From Acinetobacter beijerinckii CIP 110307 (GTDB lineage: Bacteria > Pseudomonadota > Gammaproteobacteria > Pseudomonadales > Moraxellaceae): a stretch of 64,000 bases of DNA. The notes beneath the pieces are model-generated. The model was not told the origin of the DNA. It was given only the letters and a program-made list of their open reading frames with translations, and searched no databases. Numbering within the stretch: position 1 is the stretch's first letter; each line of letters begins with the position of its first letter. This document shows positions 37,784 to 46,276 of this stretch, in pieces. Where the stretch lies: the NCBI RefSeq assembly GCF_000369005.1, contig NZ_KB849766.1:102808-166807 (forward strand), in the 5' to 3' direction. Position numbers and translations under genes: made by a program.

Positions 37784-38591
37784 GATCTTGTCCTCCACTT
37801 GCTTGTGCCAATAGTTCAGAAAAATGTGAACATTGTTTAATAAAGCTTTCGGATGTTCTAAATGATTCATCACGATGATAAGGTCCATCCACCTCAAGAT
37901 CAGCAATAACTCGACCTGGGCGTGCGCCCATTACAATCACTCGAGAAGACAAATACACCGCTTCATAAATACTATGAGTGACAAAAACCACAGTTAAATC
38001 ACGTTCTGACCAAAGTTTACGGATATCACTATCGAGTTTATGTCGAGTAAACTCATCCAAAGCCCCAAACGGTTCATCCATGAGCAATAAATCAGGCTCC
38101 GTTACCAATGCACGAGCTAAAGAAGCACGCATTTGCATACCACCAGATAGTTCACGCGGATAAGCTTTCGCAAATTTATCTAAGCCTACAGCTTTCAAAG
38201 CATCTAAAACTTTTTCTTTACTCAATGACTTTGCAATATGTCGTAAATCAAGTGGTAAGCGTACATTTTCCTCAATAGTTGCCCAAGGCATAAGTGTGGC
38301 TTCTTGGAATACCATTGCCATTTTGCATTGTGATTGGATATCTGCCTTGCCATTCCAACGGACTTGACCTGCTGATGGTTGTTCGAGATCGGCAAACATT
38401 TTCAATAACGTACTTTTTCCACAGCCTGATGGTCCGAGCAACGAAATAATTTCACCTCTAGCAATATTGAGATCAAGACGTTGTAAAGCGTGTGTACCAT
38501 TTGGATAAGTTTTTTCGACGCCTCTTACCATGATCATGGGCGTAACAAAGTTTGATGTTGTTGGAATATCTACTGATAAAACTGAATTCAT
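37776..38591 (-). CDS. ABC transporter ATP-binding protein (NMT1/SsuB-like)
   Basis: 271 residues with Walker A GPSGCGKST (about 54-62), the Q-loop in MVFQEATLMPWATI, the signature LSGGMQMR, Walker B LLLMDEPFGALDE and the switch His in VTHSIYEAVYL. It energises the adjacent permease. The gene lies between the binding-protein gene (52 bases upstream) and the overlapping permease gene. It is closest in plan to nitrate/taurine/NMT1-type ATPases. Confidence 0.9.
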   Translation of the reverse strand: MNSVLSVDIPTTSNFVTPMIMVRGVEKTYPNGTHALQRLDLNIARGEIISLLGPSGCGKSTLLKMFADLEQPSAGQVRWNGKADIQSQCKMAMVFQEATLMPWATIEENVRLPLDLRHIAKSLSKEKVLDALKAVGLDKFAKAYPRELSGGMQMRASLARALVTEPDLLLMDEPFGALDEFTRHKLDSDIRKLWSERDLTVVFVTHSIYEAVYLSSRVIVMGARPGRVIADLEVDGPYHRDESFRTSESFIKQCSHFSELLAQASGGQDHD

Positions 38592-38643
38592 GCGGCTTCC
38601 CCTTGAGACATATGTCTTATTTGCTAACCTACTGGTTTAATCG

Positions 38644-39621
38644 TTATTTCTTCACAGGATTGAACTGCGTGGTATAAGCCGATTTCCAGTTGGTTTTGGC
38701 ATTCAGCAAACCTGCATTCACCATAAAATCACGTGTTGCTTTCCAGCGTGCATCTGTCATCACACCAATTCCCTTAATTTTTGCATCGCCACCATCTATA
38801 AGTTGCAGTTTTTTCATTTGTCCGACAGCAAAAGCTAATAGCTCATCATTCATATTTGGATTTTCTTTTTTTATAATGGCGTTACCTAAGCGAGGGTCAG
38901 CTAAATAGTTTTTCCAACCTTCCATCGAGGCCTGTACAAAACGTTTAACCACCTCAGGTTTTGCTTGAATGACATCATTTCGAGTCACTAAAATTCCGCC
39001 ATAAGCTGGATATCCCGCTTCGGCGAATAAGAAGAAATTACTTGATGGTTCTGCTTTTTTTGCCTGAAAAACCTCAGACGTTGCATAAGCTTGTTGTGCA
39101 ACATTTTTGCCTGCAAGGAATGGTTGCATATTAAAAGTATAAGGACGTGCTTGTGCTACATTTAAATGATATTTAGCTTTTAACCATGGCCACCAACTTG
39201 CTTGTCCACTGGTAGATACAAGAATTGTTTTCCCTTTTAAATCAGCTAAAGATTTTATATCACTGTGGGTTAAAATCCCTTGCGGATCAAATTGAAATGG
39301 TGCTGCAATCGCTTTAATGGGAAAATTACTTTCAATACCTTTTAATACTTGTAGATCATAATTAATAATAATGTCAGCACGTTTAGACAATAAAAGTGAC
39401 ATATTATTAACCTGAGGACCACCGATTTTAATATCAACATCTAAACCATATTTTTTATAAATACCTTGCGCGAGTGCTTGATAATAGCCACCTTGCTCTG
39501 CTTGCGCGTACCAAGTCGTTTGTAAAACCAATTTATCGGCAGCATGCGTAAATGAACTAAGAAATAATGTACTAGCAATAACTGTTAATGTTGTTTTGCC
39601 TACAAAGTGCTGAATTTTCAT
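38644..39621 (-). CDS. ABC transporter substrate-binding protein (NMT1/THI5-like)
   Basis: 325 residues with a Sec signal (about residues 1-27, ending in FTHAA). The NMT1 core follows: TTWYAQAEQGGYYQALAQGIYKKYGLDVDIKIGGPQ and later LKGKTILVSTSGQASWWPWLK. It should deliver a small heterocycle to the permease; in this cluster a purine is likely. The ATG at 39621 has UAGGGG eight bases upstream. That Shine-Dalgarno is perfectly complementary to CCCCUA in its own leader, the key feature of the candidate riboswitch at 39630-39780. Confidence 0.85.
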   Translation of the reverse strand: MKIQHFVGKTTLTVIASTLFLSSFTHAADKLVLQTTWYAQAEQGGYYQALAQGIYKKYGLDVDIKIGGPQVNNMSLLLSKRADIIINYDLQVLKGIESNFPIKAIAAPFQFDPQGILTHSDIKSLADLKGKTILVSTSGQASWWPWLKAKYHLNVAQARPYTFNMQPFLAGKNVAQQAYATSEVFQAKKAEPSSNFFLFAEAGYPAYGGILVTRNDVIQAKPEVVKRFVQASMEGWKNYLADPRLGNAIIKKENPNMNDELLAFAVGQMKKLQLIDGGDAKIKGIGVMTDARWKATRDFMVNAGLLNAKTNWKSAYTTQFNPVKK

Positions 39622-39629
39622 AAGTAAGA

Positions 39630-39780
39630 CCCCTAAATATGTTTGAACTCAATTCACTGTTCTCTAGGGGAATAAAAACCAAATGTATTAAGCACATAGA
39701 TTCTCTCAAAGCCAATGAAGAAATGACTTTGTCCCCCTTGGAGGAACAGCTAACGCTGTAGAGCAATGTCCCATGTGTTT
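39630..39780 (-). ncRNA. Candidate translational riboswitch in the ABC binding-protein leader
   Basis: On the minus strand the leader can form nested helices. CACAU/AUGUG pairs 39773-39777 with 39693-39697. AUU-G-CUCU/AGAGAAU is a 7-bp helix with one bulged G. Inside are three hairpins: ACAGC-GUUA-GCUGU (39746-39759), UCCUC-CAAG-GGGGA (39732-39745) and AAAGUCA/UGGCUUU (39708-39730). Downstream, CCCCUA (39665-39670) is perfectly complementary to the Shine-Dalgarno UAGGGG (39630-39635). The same CCCCU could instead pair with the AGGGG of the second hairpin. The sequence matches no riboswitch consensus I can recite. Helices were found by eye, not by folding software. Confidence 0.5.
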
Positions 39781-39781
39781 T

Positions 39782-40273
39782 ACACACTAACCGCTTATAC
39801 TCAGTTAAGATTTAGCAAACACCATGCCAGTATTCATTAATAGTTGTTTTTTCATAGTTAATTGTTGTGATTATTAAATCTTTATTGAATTTTGCTGAAT
39901 AATTTTTGTCTCCGCATTTATTTAAATAAAAAATATATGACATTAAACTTAGAATGCACCATTTTAAAACACCGCACCGCACGAAAAAGAGTCGGAAAAA
40001 TGATACTTGAATTTTTATTGATTCATATCGTCTTATTTTCATCAATATACTATACAGATAAACATCTTCTTATATTTGGTATAGAAAATGCTTATATAGA
40101 TTTGTCAGAGTAGAAGCGTTCAGCATATATCAAAAAATATATGTGGGTCATTGCTCAGGAATAAGCTCACTTTCTATTTATTTGGAACGTGTTGCTTTTT
40201 TTTGAAAAATGATCCAGTCTCCTTTCATTCAATTTGATTGGGTCATGGTTTATCCAAAAAATTGAGGTGAAAT
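39782..40273. other. Gene-poor divergent intergenic region
   Basis: About 490 bases between the candidate riboswitch and the 2OG-Fe(II) oxygenase start. The DNA is AT-rich and no convincing gene is seen; short open frames here have no ribosome binding site or family features. GGGTCATTGCTC at 40145-40156 (plus) matches 11 of 12 bases of GGGACATTGCTC, the 5' side of the opposite leader (39761-39772, minus). The oxygenase gene has GAGGTGAAAT before its ATG. Confidence 0.5.
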
Positions 40274-41287
40274 ATGAATAGCGCAAACATGACCAATTTA
40301 GCTGAAACCAATTACAGCTTAGAAGAACTCCAGAAAGAATCTCGCATGGGTGCTTTGGGTCAAGAGACTTACGACCGTGAAGTCCGTATCATTGATCTTT
40401 CAAACTTTGAAGATCGTAAATGTGAAATTGCAGAACAGCTTTGGTCTGCCGCAACTGATATTGGTTTTTTCCAAGTTTCAAATCATGGGCTTGGTTTGGA
40501 TAAAATTCACAATGCTTTTGAAATGACAAAAAAGTTTTTTGATTTACCAACGAACACAAAAGCGCAATATCCTTTAAATCGTAATGCGGGCTGGGAAAGT
40601 AAAGCTCAGATTCGACCATCGACAAGCACTCCTGACCAAAAGGAATCTTATCAAATCACTCGTCCACGAATGGATGGGTTATATCCGACTGAACAAGAAC
40701 TACCTAATTTTAAAAATACCATGCTGGAATTTGAACAGGAGTGCTGGCAAGTAGGTATGAAAATATTATCTTGTTTCGCCTACAAACTTGGATTCGCAGA
40801 TAATTTCTTTACACTTGCACATGATCCTGATCAAGAAACCTATCAAAGTACACTGCGGATGTTGCACTACTATGCAATTGATCCTGCGATCAAAGATCAA
40901 CTAGGGTTATGGCGTGCTGGTGCACACACCGATTTTGATTGCTTAACCTTACTATTTCAGCGTAAAGGTCAAGGTGGTCTACAAGTTTGTCCTGGTAAAG
41001 ACATGGAACAACAACAATGGACAAGTATCGAACCGCGTGATGATGTAATCACTTGTAATATTGGGGACATGCTCATGCGCTGGAGTGATGATCAGCTTCC
41101 ATCGAATTTTCATCGTGTCAAAAATCCTGAAGCTGATGAATATCAAGGCGCACGTTATAGTTTGGCATTTTTCTGTCAAGCCAATGAAGATGTCCTGATC
41201 GAAAGCCCACAGAAAAAATATCTAGCAATCACGGCAAAGGAATATCTAAAACAAAGAATTAGTGCAAATTTTAAAGGGAAATATTGA
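40274..41287 (+). CDS. 2-oxoglutarate/Fe(II)-dependent dioxygenase, isopenicillin-N-synthase-like
   Basis: 337 residues of the DIOX_N plus 2OG-FeII_Oxy type. The iron ligands are visible as HxD (His218/Asp220 in GAHTDFDCLTLLF) and a distal His280 (SNFHRVKNP). RxS (about Arg294/Ser296 in GARYSLAFF) binds 2-oxoglutarate. The N-terminal IGFFQVSNHG is typical of the family. It is divergent from the NMT1-type ABC transporter and has its own terminator. By context it may hydroxylate or N-demethylate a purine. No activity can be read from the sequence. Confidence 0.85.
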   Translation: MNSANMTNLAETNYSLEELQKESRMGALGQETYDREVRIIDLSNFEDRKCEIAEQLWSAATDIGFFQVSNHGLGLDKIHNAFEMTKKFFDLPTNTKAQYPLNRNAGWESKAQIRPSTSTPDQKESYQITRPRMDGLYPTEQELPNFKNTMLEFEQECWQVGMKILSCFAYKLGFADNFFTLAHDPDQETYQSTLRMLHYYAIDPAIKDQLGLWRAGAHTDFDCLTLLFQRKGQGGLQVCPGKDMEQQQWTSIEPRDDVITCNIGDMLMRWSDDQLPSNFHRVKNPEADEYQGARYSLAFFCQANEDVLIESPQKKYLAITAKEYLKQRISANFKGKY

Positions 41288-41298
41288 TTATTTAGGAT

Positions 41299-41329
41299 TC
41301 AGCCAGTAGCGATACTGGCTGATTTTTTT
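41299..41329 (+). terminator. Terminator after the 2OG-dioxygenase gene
   Basis: 10-bp perfect stem TCAGCCAGTA/TACTGGCTGA (41299-41308 and 41313-41322) with a 4-base GCGA loop and TTTTTTT at 41323-41329; canonical intrinsic terminator 11 bases past the stop. Confidence 0.9.
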
Positions 41330-41376
41330 ATTGATTGATTTAAAAATAAATGCCATTACATAAAAATTTAAGATAA

Positions 41377-41757
41377 TCACTCAACCAAATCATAAATATA
41401 TCTTTTTTCTACAAATAAAAATTTTACTTTTACATATTTAATTTTATAACAAGATACATTTTTATTTATGTTTTTAATAAAGTTATGATATTTATCAACA
41501 AATGGAAAATCACTAATAAAAATACGCCTAATCACATACTCTTTTCCATCAATATCAACATCATAATCTTTGTATGCATTTTTATCAGAATAGGATTTTT
41601 TTAAAGACAAACATCCATGTACAATACTATCCTGTTTTTCAGAAAGCTCTACTGCTTTCAATTTACAAAGATAGTCAGCTATAAAATAAGATATTCCCAC
41701 AAAAATTATGATTATCACAATAAATATGACTTTAGTATTATAACGATCATCATCCAT
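41377..41757 (-). CDS. Hypothetical AT-rich membrane-anchored protein
   Basis: 126 residues with one N-terminal transmembrane segment (about 9-30, very Ile-rich) and a soluble Lys/Tyr-rich remainder. The C-terminal part NVSCYKIKYVKV, then KFLFVEKRYIYDLVE, is matched by a neighbouring pseudogene in tandem (41809-42221). I do not recognise the family. Composition is far more AT-rich than the catabolic genes around it, so the pair is likely acquired. It lies downstream of allA on the same strand without being functionally related. Confidence 0.55.
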   Translation of the reverse strand: MDDDRYNTKVIFIVIIIIFVGISYFIADYLCKLKAVELSEKQDSIVHGCLSLKKSYSDKNAYKDYDVDIDGKEYVIRRIFISDFPFVDKYHNFIKNINKNVSCYKIKYVKVKFLFVEKRYIYDLVE

Positions 41758-41808
41758 AAGATTACCCTAAATAGAACTATCTAACCAAAACACACATAAA
41801 AAATAATT

Positions 41809-42221
41809 CTAATATATTAATCCCAGATAGTCATAAATAAAAAATTTCTTAAAGAATGAATACCCTACTTCTATATACTTAACTTTATAACAACTATATT
41901 TATTTCTATCAATATCTCGATAAAAATCTCTTTGTTTATATTTAAAATGAAAACTTTTCAGCATAAAAATCTCTATCATCAAAATATTTCTATTTACAGA
42001 AAAATAGTACTCTCCCCATACTTTGTCTTATAATCTCCAGTATAATAAATACATGCTGCCAAAATATCACTTTTATTATTTGCTTTATATTCTGCAATAC
42101 ACTTATATCCATAGACATCCATAAAAAATTTTAAAACCGTTAAAAATAAAACACCCCAAACGATCACACTATAATAAATAGGATTATTCTTAAGATATTC
42201 ATAATAGTTTTCTGACACCAA
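41809..42221 (-). pseudogene. Frameshifted tandem paralogue of the 41377-41757 gene
   Basis: The first 75 codons (from a GTG at 42218 with GAGG upstream; a TTG at 42221 is also in frame) give a transmembrane N-terminus and end prematurely at KTKYGESTIFL. Shifting frame at the GAGAG near 42008 restores EYYFSVNRNILMIEIFML. It continues to NKYSCYKVKYIEV and FFIYDYLGLIY, stopping at TAG 41809-41811. This aligns with the intact neighbour (KEYVIRRIFISD and NVSCYKIKYVKV). The lesion looks like a 2-base AG duplication. The gap to the intact copy is 51 bases. Confidence 0.65.
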
Positions 42222-42289
42222 TTACCTCACAAATAGAAGATATTTCGCTCATTATCCTTAGTAAAAATTCCATATGATAATAAATACTT

Positions 42290-42808
42290 TTATACAATTT
42301 TTCCTTCTACAATACAACTTAACTCTACCAACCGATAAACATCACAATTATGTCCACCACCAATTCGATCAACCACCAAGAAATCACTATTTTCTTCTAA
42401 AGTAATGAGTGGATGGTGCCAAACCCCTTGGTGGTAATTCACACCTTGCCGACCATTGGATAAAAAGGCATGAATCTGTTGTTCATCAGGTTGTGTTTCA
42501 TTAAATGGCAATGCCACCACAATCACAAATTTCTGTTGTTGTAATGGAATAAAAGACTGTGAACCATAAGGATGCCGTTCCAACATTTCAATACTAAAAG
42601 GAAGCGTTGTTGCCGCCAAATTATGAAAAATACTCATACCCACAGCGACATTTTCACCACTGACCTGAGCCAAAGACAAGGCATGATAACGCTCAGCAAG
42701 ACCTTGATTAATAGTAAAAAAATCTCGCCCTGTAGTTTCAATCACATCGCCAAATGCTGCAAATGCCTCTTGGGTTAAAGGTTGTATTTGAATCATGGTT
42801 ATATTCAT
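42290..42808 (-). CDS. allA: Ureidoglycolate lyase
   Basis: 172 residues aligning well to AllA from memory: PLTQEAFAAFGDVIETTGRDFF, NQGLAERYH, LERHPYGSQSFIPL and a GRQGVNYHQGVWHHPL segment with the conserved histidines. It splits ureidoglycolate into glyoxylate and urea, the last step of the allantoin route present here. It lies 66 bases downstream of alc on the same strand, so the two form one operon under the palindrome at 43933-43951. An alternative ATG four codons inside is possible. Confidence 0.93.
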   Translation of the reverse strand: MNITMIQIQPLTQEAFAAFGDVIETTGRDFFTINQGLAERYHALSLAQVSGENVAVGMSIFHNLAATTLPFSIEMLERHPYGSQSFIPLQQQKFVIVVALPFNETQPDEQQIHAFLSNGRQGVNYHQGVWHHPLITLEENSDFLVVDRIGGGHNCDVYRLVELSCIVEGKIV

Positions 42809-42874
42809 TGCTAGAACATCCTAAATCTCTAAGCCAATATCAGGGCGCAGTAAATACGCCCGACACCATGCTGC

Positions 42875-43879
42875 TTAAATACCGCCCTTACCCCATAAGC
42901 GAATGCGACTAATCCCACCATCAGGAATCATATTAACACGAATATAGTTCACTTTTTGATGCTGCAAAATTTCGGCAATATATGCGTGAATCGCATCCAT
43001 TGATAACGGTTGCTGCTCTAACACAAAAGGCCAAAACATACTCTGAGGAATCAACTGTGCATCCGTAGCATCCTCCACATAAGCAGCTTGTATCGAACAT
43101 AAAGCAGGAAAATTACCCTTAAAATGTGCTGTATCAACTTCTATTTTTTCTACTTTCCCAGCTTGACCTAGCGCAATAACGCACCAGTCAAAACCAGGCG
43201 CGCGGCGACGCTTAGTTTCCCAACCATCTCCCATATTGATGCCACGATCTGGGCTAAGTAAGTTATTTGGATGCCCATAATGCGCATCACTAAATGCAAC
43301 AATGCGTCCACCATTTTTCAAACCAATCAGATCAATTTGTTGGTTTGAATCTATATTTTCCAGTACAACATTGCCATAAACACGTAAACGCGCAACACCA
43401 CCGTCAGGGAAAATATTGAGTCGAATGTGGCTGATTTTATGTGCTTCGCAATTAAAAAAATGATGATGATCTGGAGACAAAACTGAATTTTCTAACAATG
43501 GAATCCAAGTGGTATTTTCCAGTTGATCATCAGGTGCATAACACCCTTCTATTGAAGCAGAAGCAGGATAATTCCCTGTAAAAAAAGAAGTATCGAGGTC
43601 AAATCCTGATACTTTTCCAGTGACACCCAAACGGACAATGCACCAATCGTACCCTGCTTCGCGCTTACGGCGTGTTTCCCAGCCATCCATCCATTTGCCA
43701 TGATCATCAAACTTACCCTCAATGAATTTCGCAGGTTCTGGTTGTAACATTCTTTCCGCGCTTGCAAAAAACTCATCAGAACATGACACAATGCTTGCGC
43801 CAATACGCGCATCAGCTAAATTGGTTAAACCCTGTAAGTTATCTGGCAAAGTCACTACTTTGGCAATATGTACCGTCAT
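42875..43879 (-). CDS. alc: Allantoicase
   Basis: 334 residues made of two similar allantoicase repeats. Each has a DGWETRRKREAGYDWCIVRLG-type motif (about 65-86 and again in the second half, GDGWETKRRRAPGFDWCVIALG). Each also has an IRLNIFPDGGVARLRVYG-type strand. The enzyme hydrolyses allantoate to ureidoglycolate and urea. It is the first gene of the alc-allA operon and divergent from the GntR regulator, with a 19-base palindromic operator in between. Confidence 0.95.
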   Translation of the reverse strand: MTVHIAKVVTLPDNLQGLTNLADARIGASIVSCSDEFFASAERMLQPEPAKFIEGKFDDHGKWMDGWETRRKREAGYDWCIVRLGVTGKVSGFDLDTSFFTGNYPASASIEGCYAPDDQLENTTWIPLLENSVLSPDHHHFFNCEAHKISHIRLNIFPDGGVARLRVYGNVVLENIDSNQQIDLIGLKNGGRIVAFSDAHYGHPNNLLSPDRGINMGDGWETKRRRAPGFDWCVIALGQAGKVEKIEVDTAHFKGNFPALCSIQAAYVEDATDAQLIPQSMFWPFVLEQQPLSMDAIHAYIAEILQHQKVNYIRVNMIPDGGISRIRLWGKGGI

Positions 43880-43932
43880 TGATCAATCCTAAATAATATT
43901 TTCATATAGTTCATTCTATGCAAAATCCAGTC

Positions 43933-43951
43933 CAACTGGTCTGACCTGTTG
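43933..43951. promoter_or_regulatory. GntR operator, alc/gntR divergent promoter
   Basis: CAACTGGTCTGACCTGTTG is a 19-base near-perfect palindrome containing TGGTCTGACC. It matches the TGGTnnnACCA-type sites of FadR/FCD GntR regulators, and recurs before hpxO and uraD. Confidence 0.7.
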
Positions 43952-44040
43952 TAAATAATTATCTATTTTTAGCTTTGAAGCAATTTAAATTTATGAATTT
44001 TGTGTAGAATCAAATTGTTCATTTTTTATTTTCGGAAACG

Positions 44041-44757
44041 ATGTTTATGAGTCCACAAGCAATGCTTAATGGAAAATCATCTCAGGTGACTGAGCAAGCT
44101 GTGGAAGTGATTCATCAACGCATTCAACAAGGCAGCTATGCGATTGGATCAGCTTTGCCCTCGCAACGTGATTTAGCGGCACAACTCGGTATAAGCCGTG
44201 CCTCTCTACGTGAAGCCCTGACTCGTCTTGCAGCCTTAGGTCTATTAGAAATCAAAGCAGGTAAAGGCGTTTATGTTATTTCACAACATAGTCAAGCGGC
44301 TGAACAATGGGATGGGGAACATCGAGTTTCATTAAAAGACTTTTATCAATTACGTTATGTACTTGAAGGCTTTTGTGCCCTACTTGCATGTGAATATTTA
44401 ACTGATCAAGATAAAACAATATTGCAGCAACATTATGAAAATCTAGCACATGCAATCAAAGAACAGGACTGGCAAGCCGCTTCTGAATTTGACTATGCTT
44501 TTCATCAACATGTGATCGAATTAAGTCACAATCAATCTATTATTCAAACACTTAAAATGCATACTGAATGGATTAAAAAGAGTCAAATTCTTCCATTTGT
44601 TCAACCAAATTTAGCATTCAAGACCATTCAAGAACATGATTTGATATTGCAAGCACTTTTCCAACAAGACGCACCTGCTGCTGAAAAAGCCATGCGTGTA
44701 CATATTATTGGTGCTGCACAAAGAGCTGGTGTTTATTTTTCTCGACATGATAGCTAA
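44041..44757 (+). CDS. GntR family regulator, FadR/FCD subgroup, of urate/allantoin genes
   Basis: 238 residues. The winged helix spans about 15-80 (ALPSQRDLAAQLGISRASLREALTRLAALGLLEIKAGKGVYV), with a helical FCD domain behind it (LRYVLEGFCALLACEYL, FDYAFHQHVIELSHNQ). Metal-ligand-like Asp/His residues occur in the latter. It is divergent from alc-allA and upstream of hpxO. TGGTCTGACCA-type palindromes occur at all three urate/allantoin promoters, so it is the likely common regulator. The effector, perhaps urate or an allantoin intermediate, is inferred. Confidence 0.9.
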   Translation: MFMSPQAMLNGKSSQVTEQAVEVIHQRIQQGSYAIGSALPSQRDLAAQLGISRASLREALTRLAALGLLEIKAGKGVYVISQHSQAAEQWDGEHRVSLKDFYQLRYVLEGFCALLACEYLTDQDKTILQQHYENLAHAIKEQDWQAASEFDYAFHQHVIELSHNQSIIQTLKMHTEWIKKSQILPFVQPNLAFKTIQEHDLILQALFQQDAPAAEKAMRVHIIGAAQRAGVYFSRHDS

Positions 44758-44881
44758 AGGTACACAAATTAACTTTGAATATATCCAACCGATAAGATCA
44801 GCACAAGTTGCACCACTTTATTTCACCTTCTGAACAATGATATTGCGCCTCACCCTATCTTGCATTCTAATGATGCAAAAC

Positions 44882-44898
44882 TACTGGTATGACCAGTA
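44882..44898. promoter_or_regulatory. GntR operator upstream of hpxO
   Basis: TACTGGTATGACCAGTA, a 17-base palindrome with a single mismatched pair, 86 bases before the hpxO start. Same core (TGGTnTGACCA) as the sites at 43933 and 50040. Confidence 0.7.
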
Positions 44899-44984
44899 AA
44901 ACCAGTTTATAAAATTGGCACGCTTCTCGCTTAATACTCCTTAGAAATTTTTGATGTATTGATAAAATATTTAAGGTCTTAAAA

Positions 44985-46142
44985 ATGAATATTGCGATTG
45001 TTGGTGCAGGTATGGGCGGTTTAACGGCTGGTATCGCTTTAAAAAAGTTTGGTCATCAAGTCACGATTTATGAGCAAGCAGCTGAAATATTACCAGTAGG
45101 AGCAGCAATATCACTCTGGTCGAACGGCGTAAAATGCCTAAATTATCTTGGTTTGACTGAGCAGATTCAAACTTTAGGCGGTGAAATGGAATCATTAGCC
45201 TACATCGATGGTCTTAACGATCAAACCATGACTCAGTTTGATTTAACTCCTTTATACAAAGAAGTTGGACAACGTGCCTACCCTGTCGCACGTGCAGATT
45301 TACAACGACTTCTCATGGAAACGTTTGGCTTAGAAAATATTAAACTGGGTATGAAAATGACTGAGATTGAAGATCAGTCTGAATATGTCAGCCTTCGTTT
45401 TGCCGATGGTTCCGAGATTCAAGCTGATCTATTAATTGGTGCGGATGGAACCCACTCCATCACACGCAAGTTTGTACTCGGCCGTCAAGTCGAACGGCGT
45501 TATGCTGGTTATGTCAATTGGAATGGGCTGGTTCAAATCGATGAAAAAATTGCACCGGCGCAACAATGGACAACCTACGTCGGTGAAGGAAAACGTGTCT
45601 CCCTTATGCCTGTAGCACAAAATCGTTTCTATTTCTTTTTTGATGTGCCTATAGAAGCAGGTCTACCCAATCAACGTGATCAATATAAAACTGAGCTGAA
45701 AAAATATTTCAAAGACTGGTGTTCACCTGTGCATCAACTGATTGATTGTTTGGATGAACAAAAAACCAATCGCGTTGAAATCCATGATATTGAACCTTTT
45801 ATGAATTTTTATAAAGGTCCTGTCGTTTTACTTGGTGATGCAGCCCACAGTACCACTCCAGACATTGGGCAAGGTGGCTGCCAAGCTATGGAAGATGCCA
45901 TATACTTGGCACGTGCTTTGCAAATAAATACTTTTGGGCTAAGTGATGCACTAGAACGATACCAAAACAAACGTAATGACCGAACCAAAGAAATGGTATT
46001 GCGAGCTCGTAAGCGTTGTGATGTAACGCATATGAAAGATCAAAAAGTGACTGAAGAATGGTATCAATCACTTTATACAGAACAAGGTTCGCACATCATG
46101 CAAGGAATTATTAGCAATATTGTGGGAAATCCTTTAGATTAA
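44985..46142 (+). CDS. hpxO: FAD-dependent urate hydroxylase HpxO
   Basis: 385 residues with GAGMGG (7-12) for FAD and the PHBH-type second motif [24 protein letters not shown]. The segment [17 protein letters not shown] and then [17 protein letters not shown] matches Klebsiella HpxO closely from memory. The enzyme converts urate to 5-hydroxyisourate using NADH and oxygen. It has its own promoter with a GntR operator and an intrinsic terminator directly behind it. UraH and UraD, encoded at 49176-50011, take the next steps. Confidence 0.93.
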   Translation: MNIAIVGAGMGGLTAGIALKKFGHQVTIYEQAAEILPVGAAISLWSNGVKCLNYLGLTEQIQTLGGEMESLAYIDGLNDQTMTQFDLTPLYKEVGQRAYPVARADLQRLLMETFGLENIKLGMKMTEIEDQSEYVSLRFADGSEIQADLLIGADGTHSITRKFVLGRQVERRYAGYVNWNGLVQIDEKIAPAQQWTTYVGEGKRVSLMPVAQNRFYFFFDVPIEAGLPNQRDQYKTELKKYFKDWCSPVHQLIDCLDEQKTNRVEIHDIEPFMNFYKGPVVLLGDAAHSTTPDIGQGGCQAMEDAIYLARALQINTFGLSDALERYQNKRNDRTKEMVLRARKRCDVTHMKDQKVTEEWYQSLYTEQGSHIMQGIISNIVGNPLD

Positions 46143-46161
46143 TAACATAAAGTTTTAACTC

Positions 46162-46186
46162 CCCCCTTCAATGGGGGCTTTTTTTT
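46162..46186 (+). terminator. Terminator after hpxO
   Basis: CCCCC-TTCAAT-GGGGG hairpin (46162-46166 and 46173-46177) followed by a run of eight T. Confidence 0.9.
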
Positions 46187-46233
46187 ATCTAAATAACTTA
46201 ATCAGGTAATCTTATAAAGCTGATAATAAAAAA

Positions 46234-46257
46234 GCCCATTTCATAGCTGAAATAGGC
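46234..46257 (-). terminator. Terminator after the porin gene
   Basis: Stem GCC-C-ATTTCA/TGAAAT-A-GGC (46234-46243 and 46248-46257) with loop TAGC, followed on the minus strand by TTTTTTATTA. It ends the uraD-uraH-permease-porin transcript. Confidence 0.75.
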
Positions 46258-46276
46258 AATTGCGATAAAGCAAACT

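Noticed and set aside
39630..39780. TPP, purine (guanine/adenine), glycine or guanidine-I riboswitch
   Set aside because: None of the conserved core sequences of those classes that I know can be found in the leader.
39892..40113. Plus-strand open frame of 73 codons before the 2OG oxygenase gene
   Set aside because: AT-rich with no ribosome binding site; a hydrophobic patch alone is not enough, and an equally long frame exists on the other strand.
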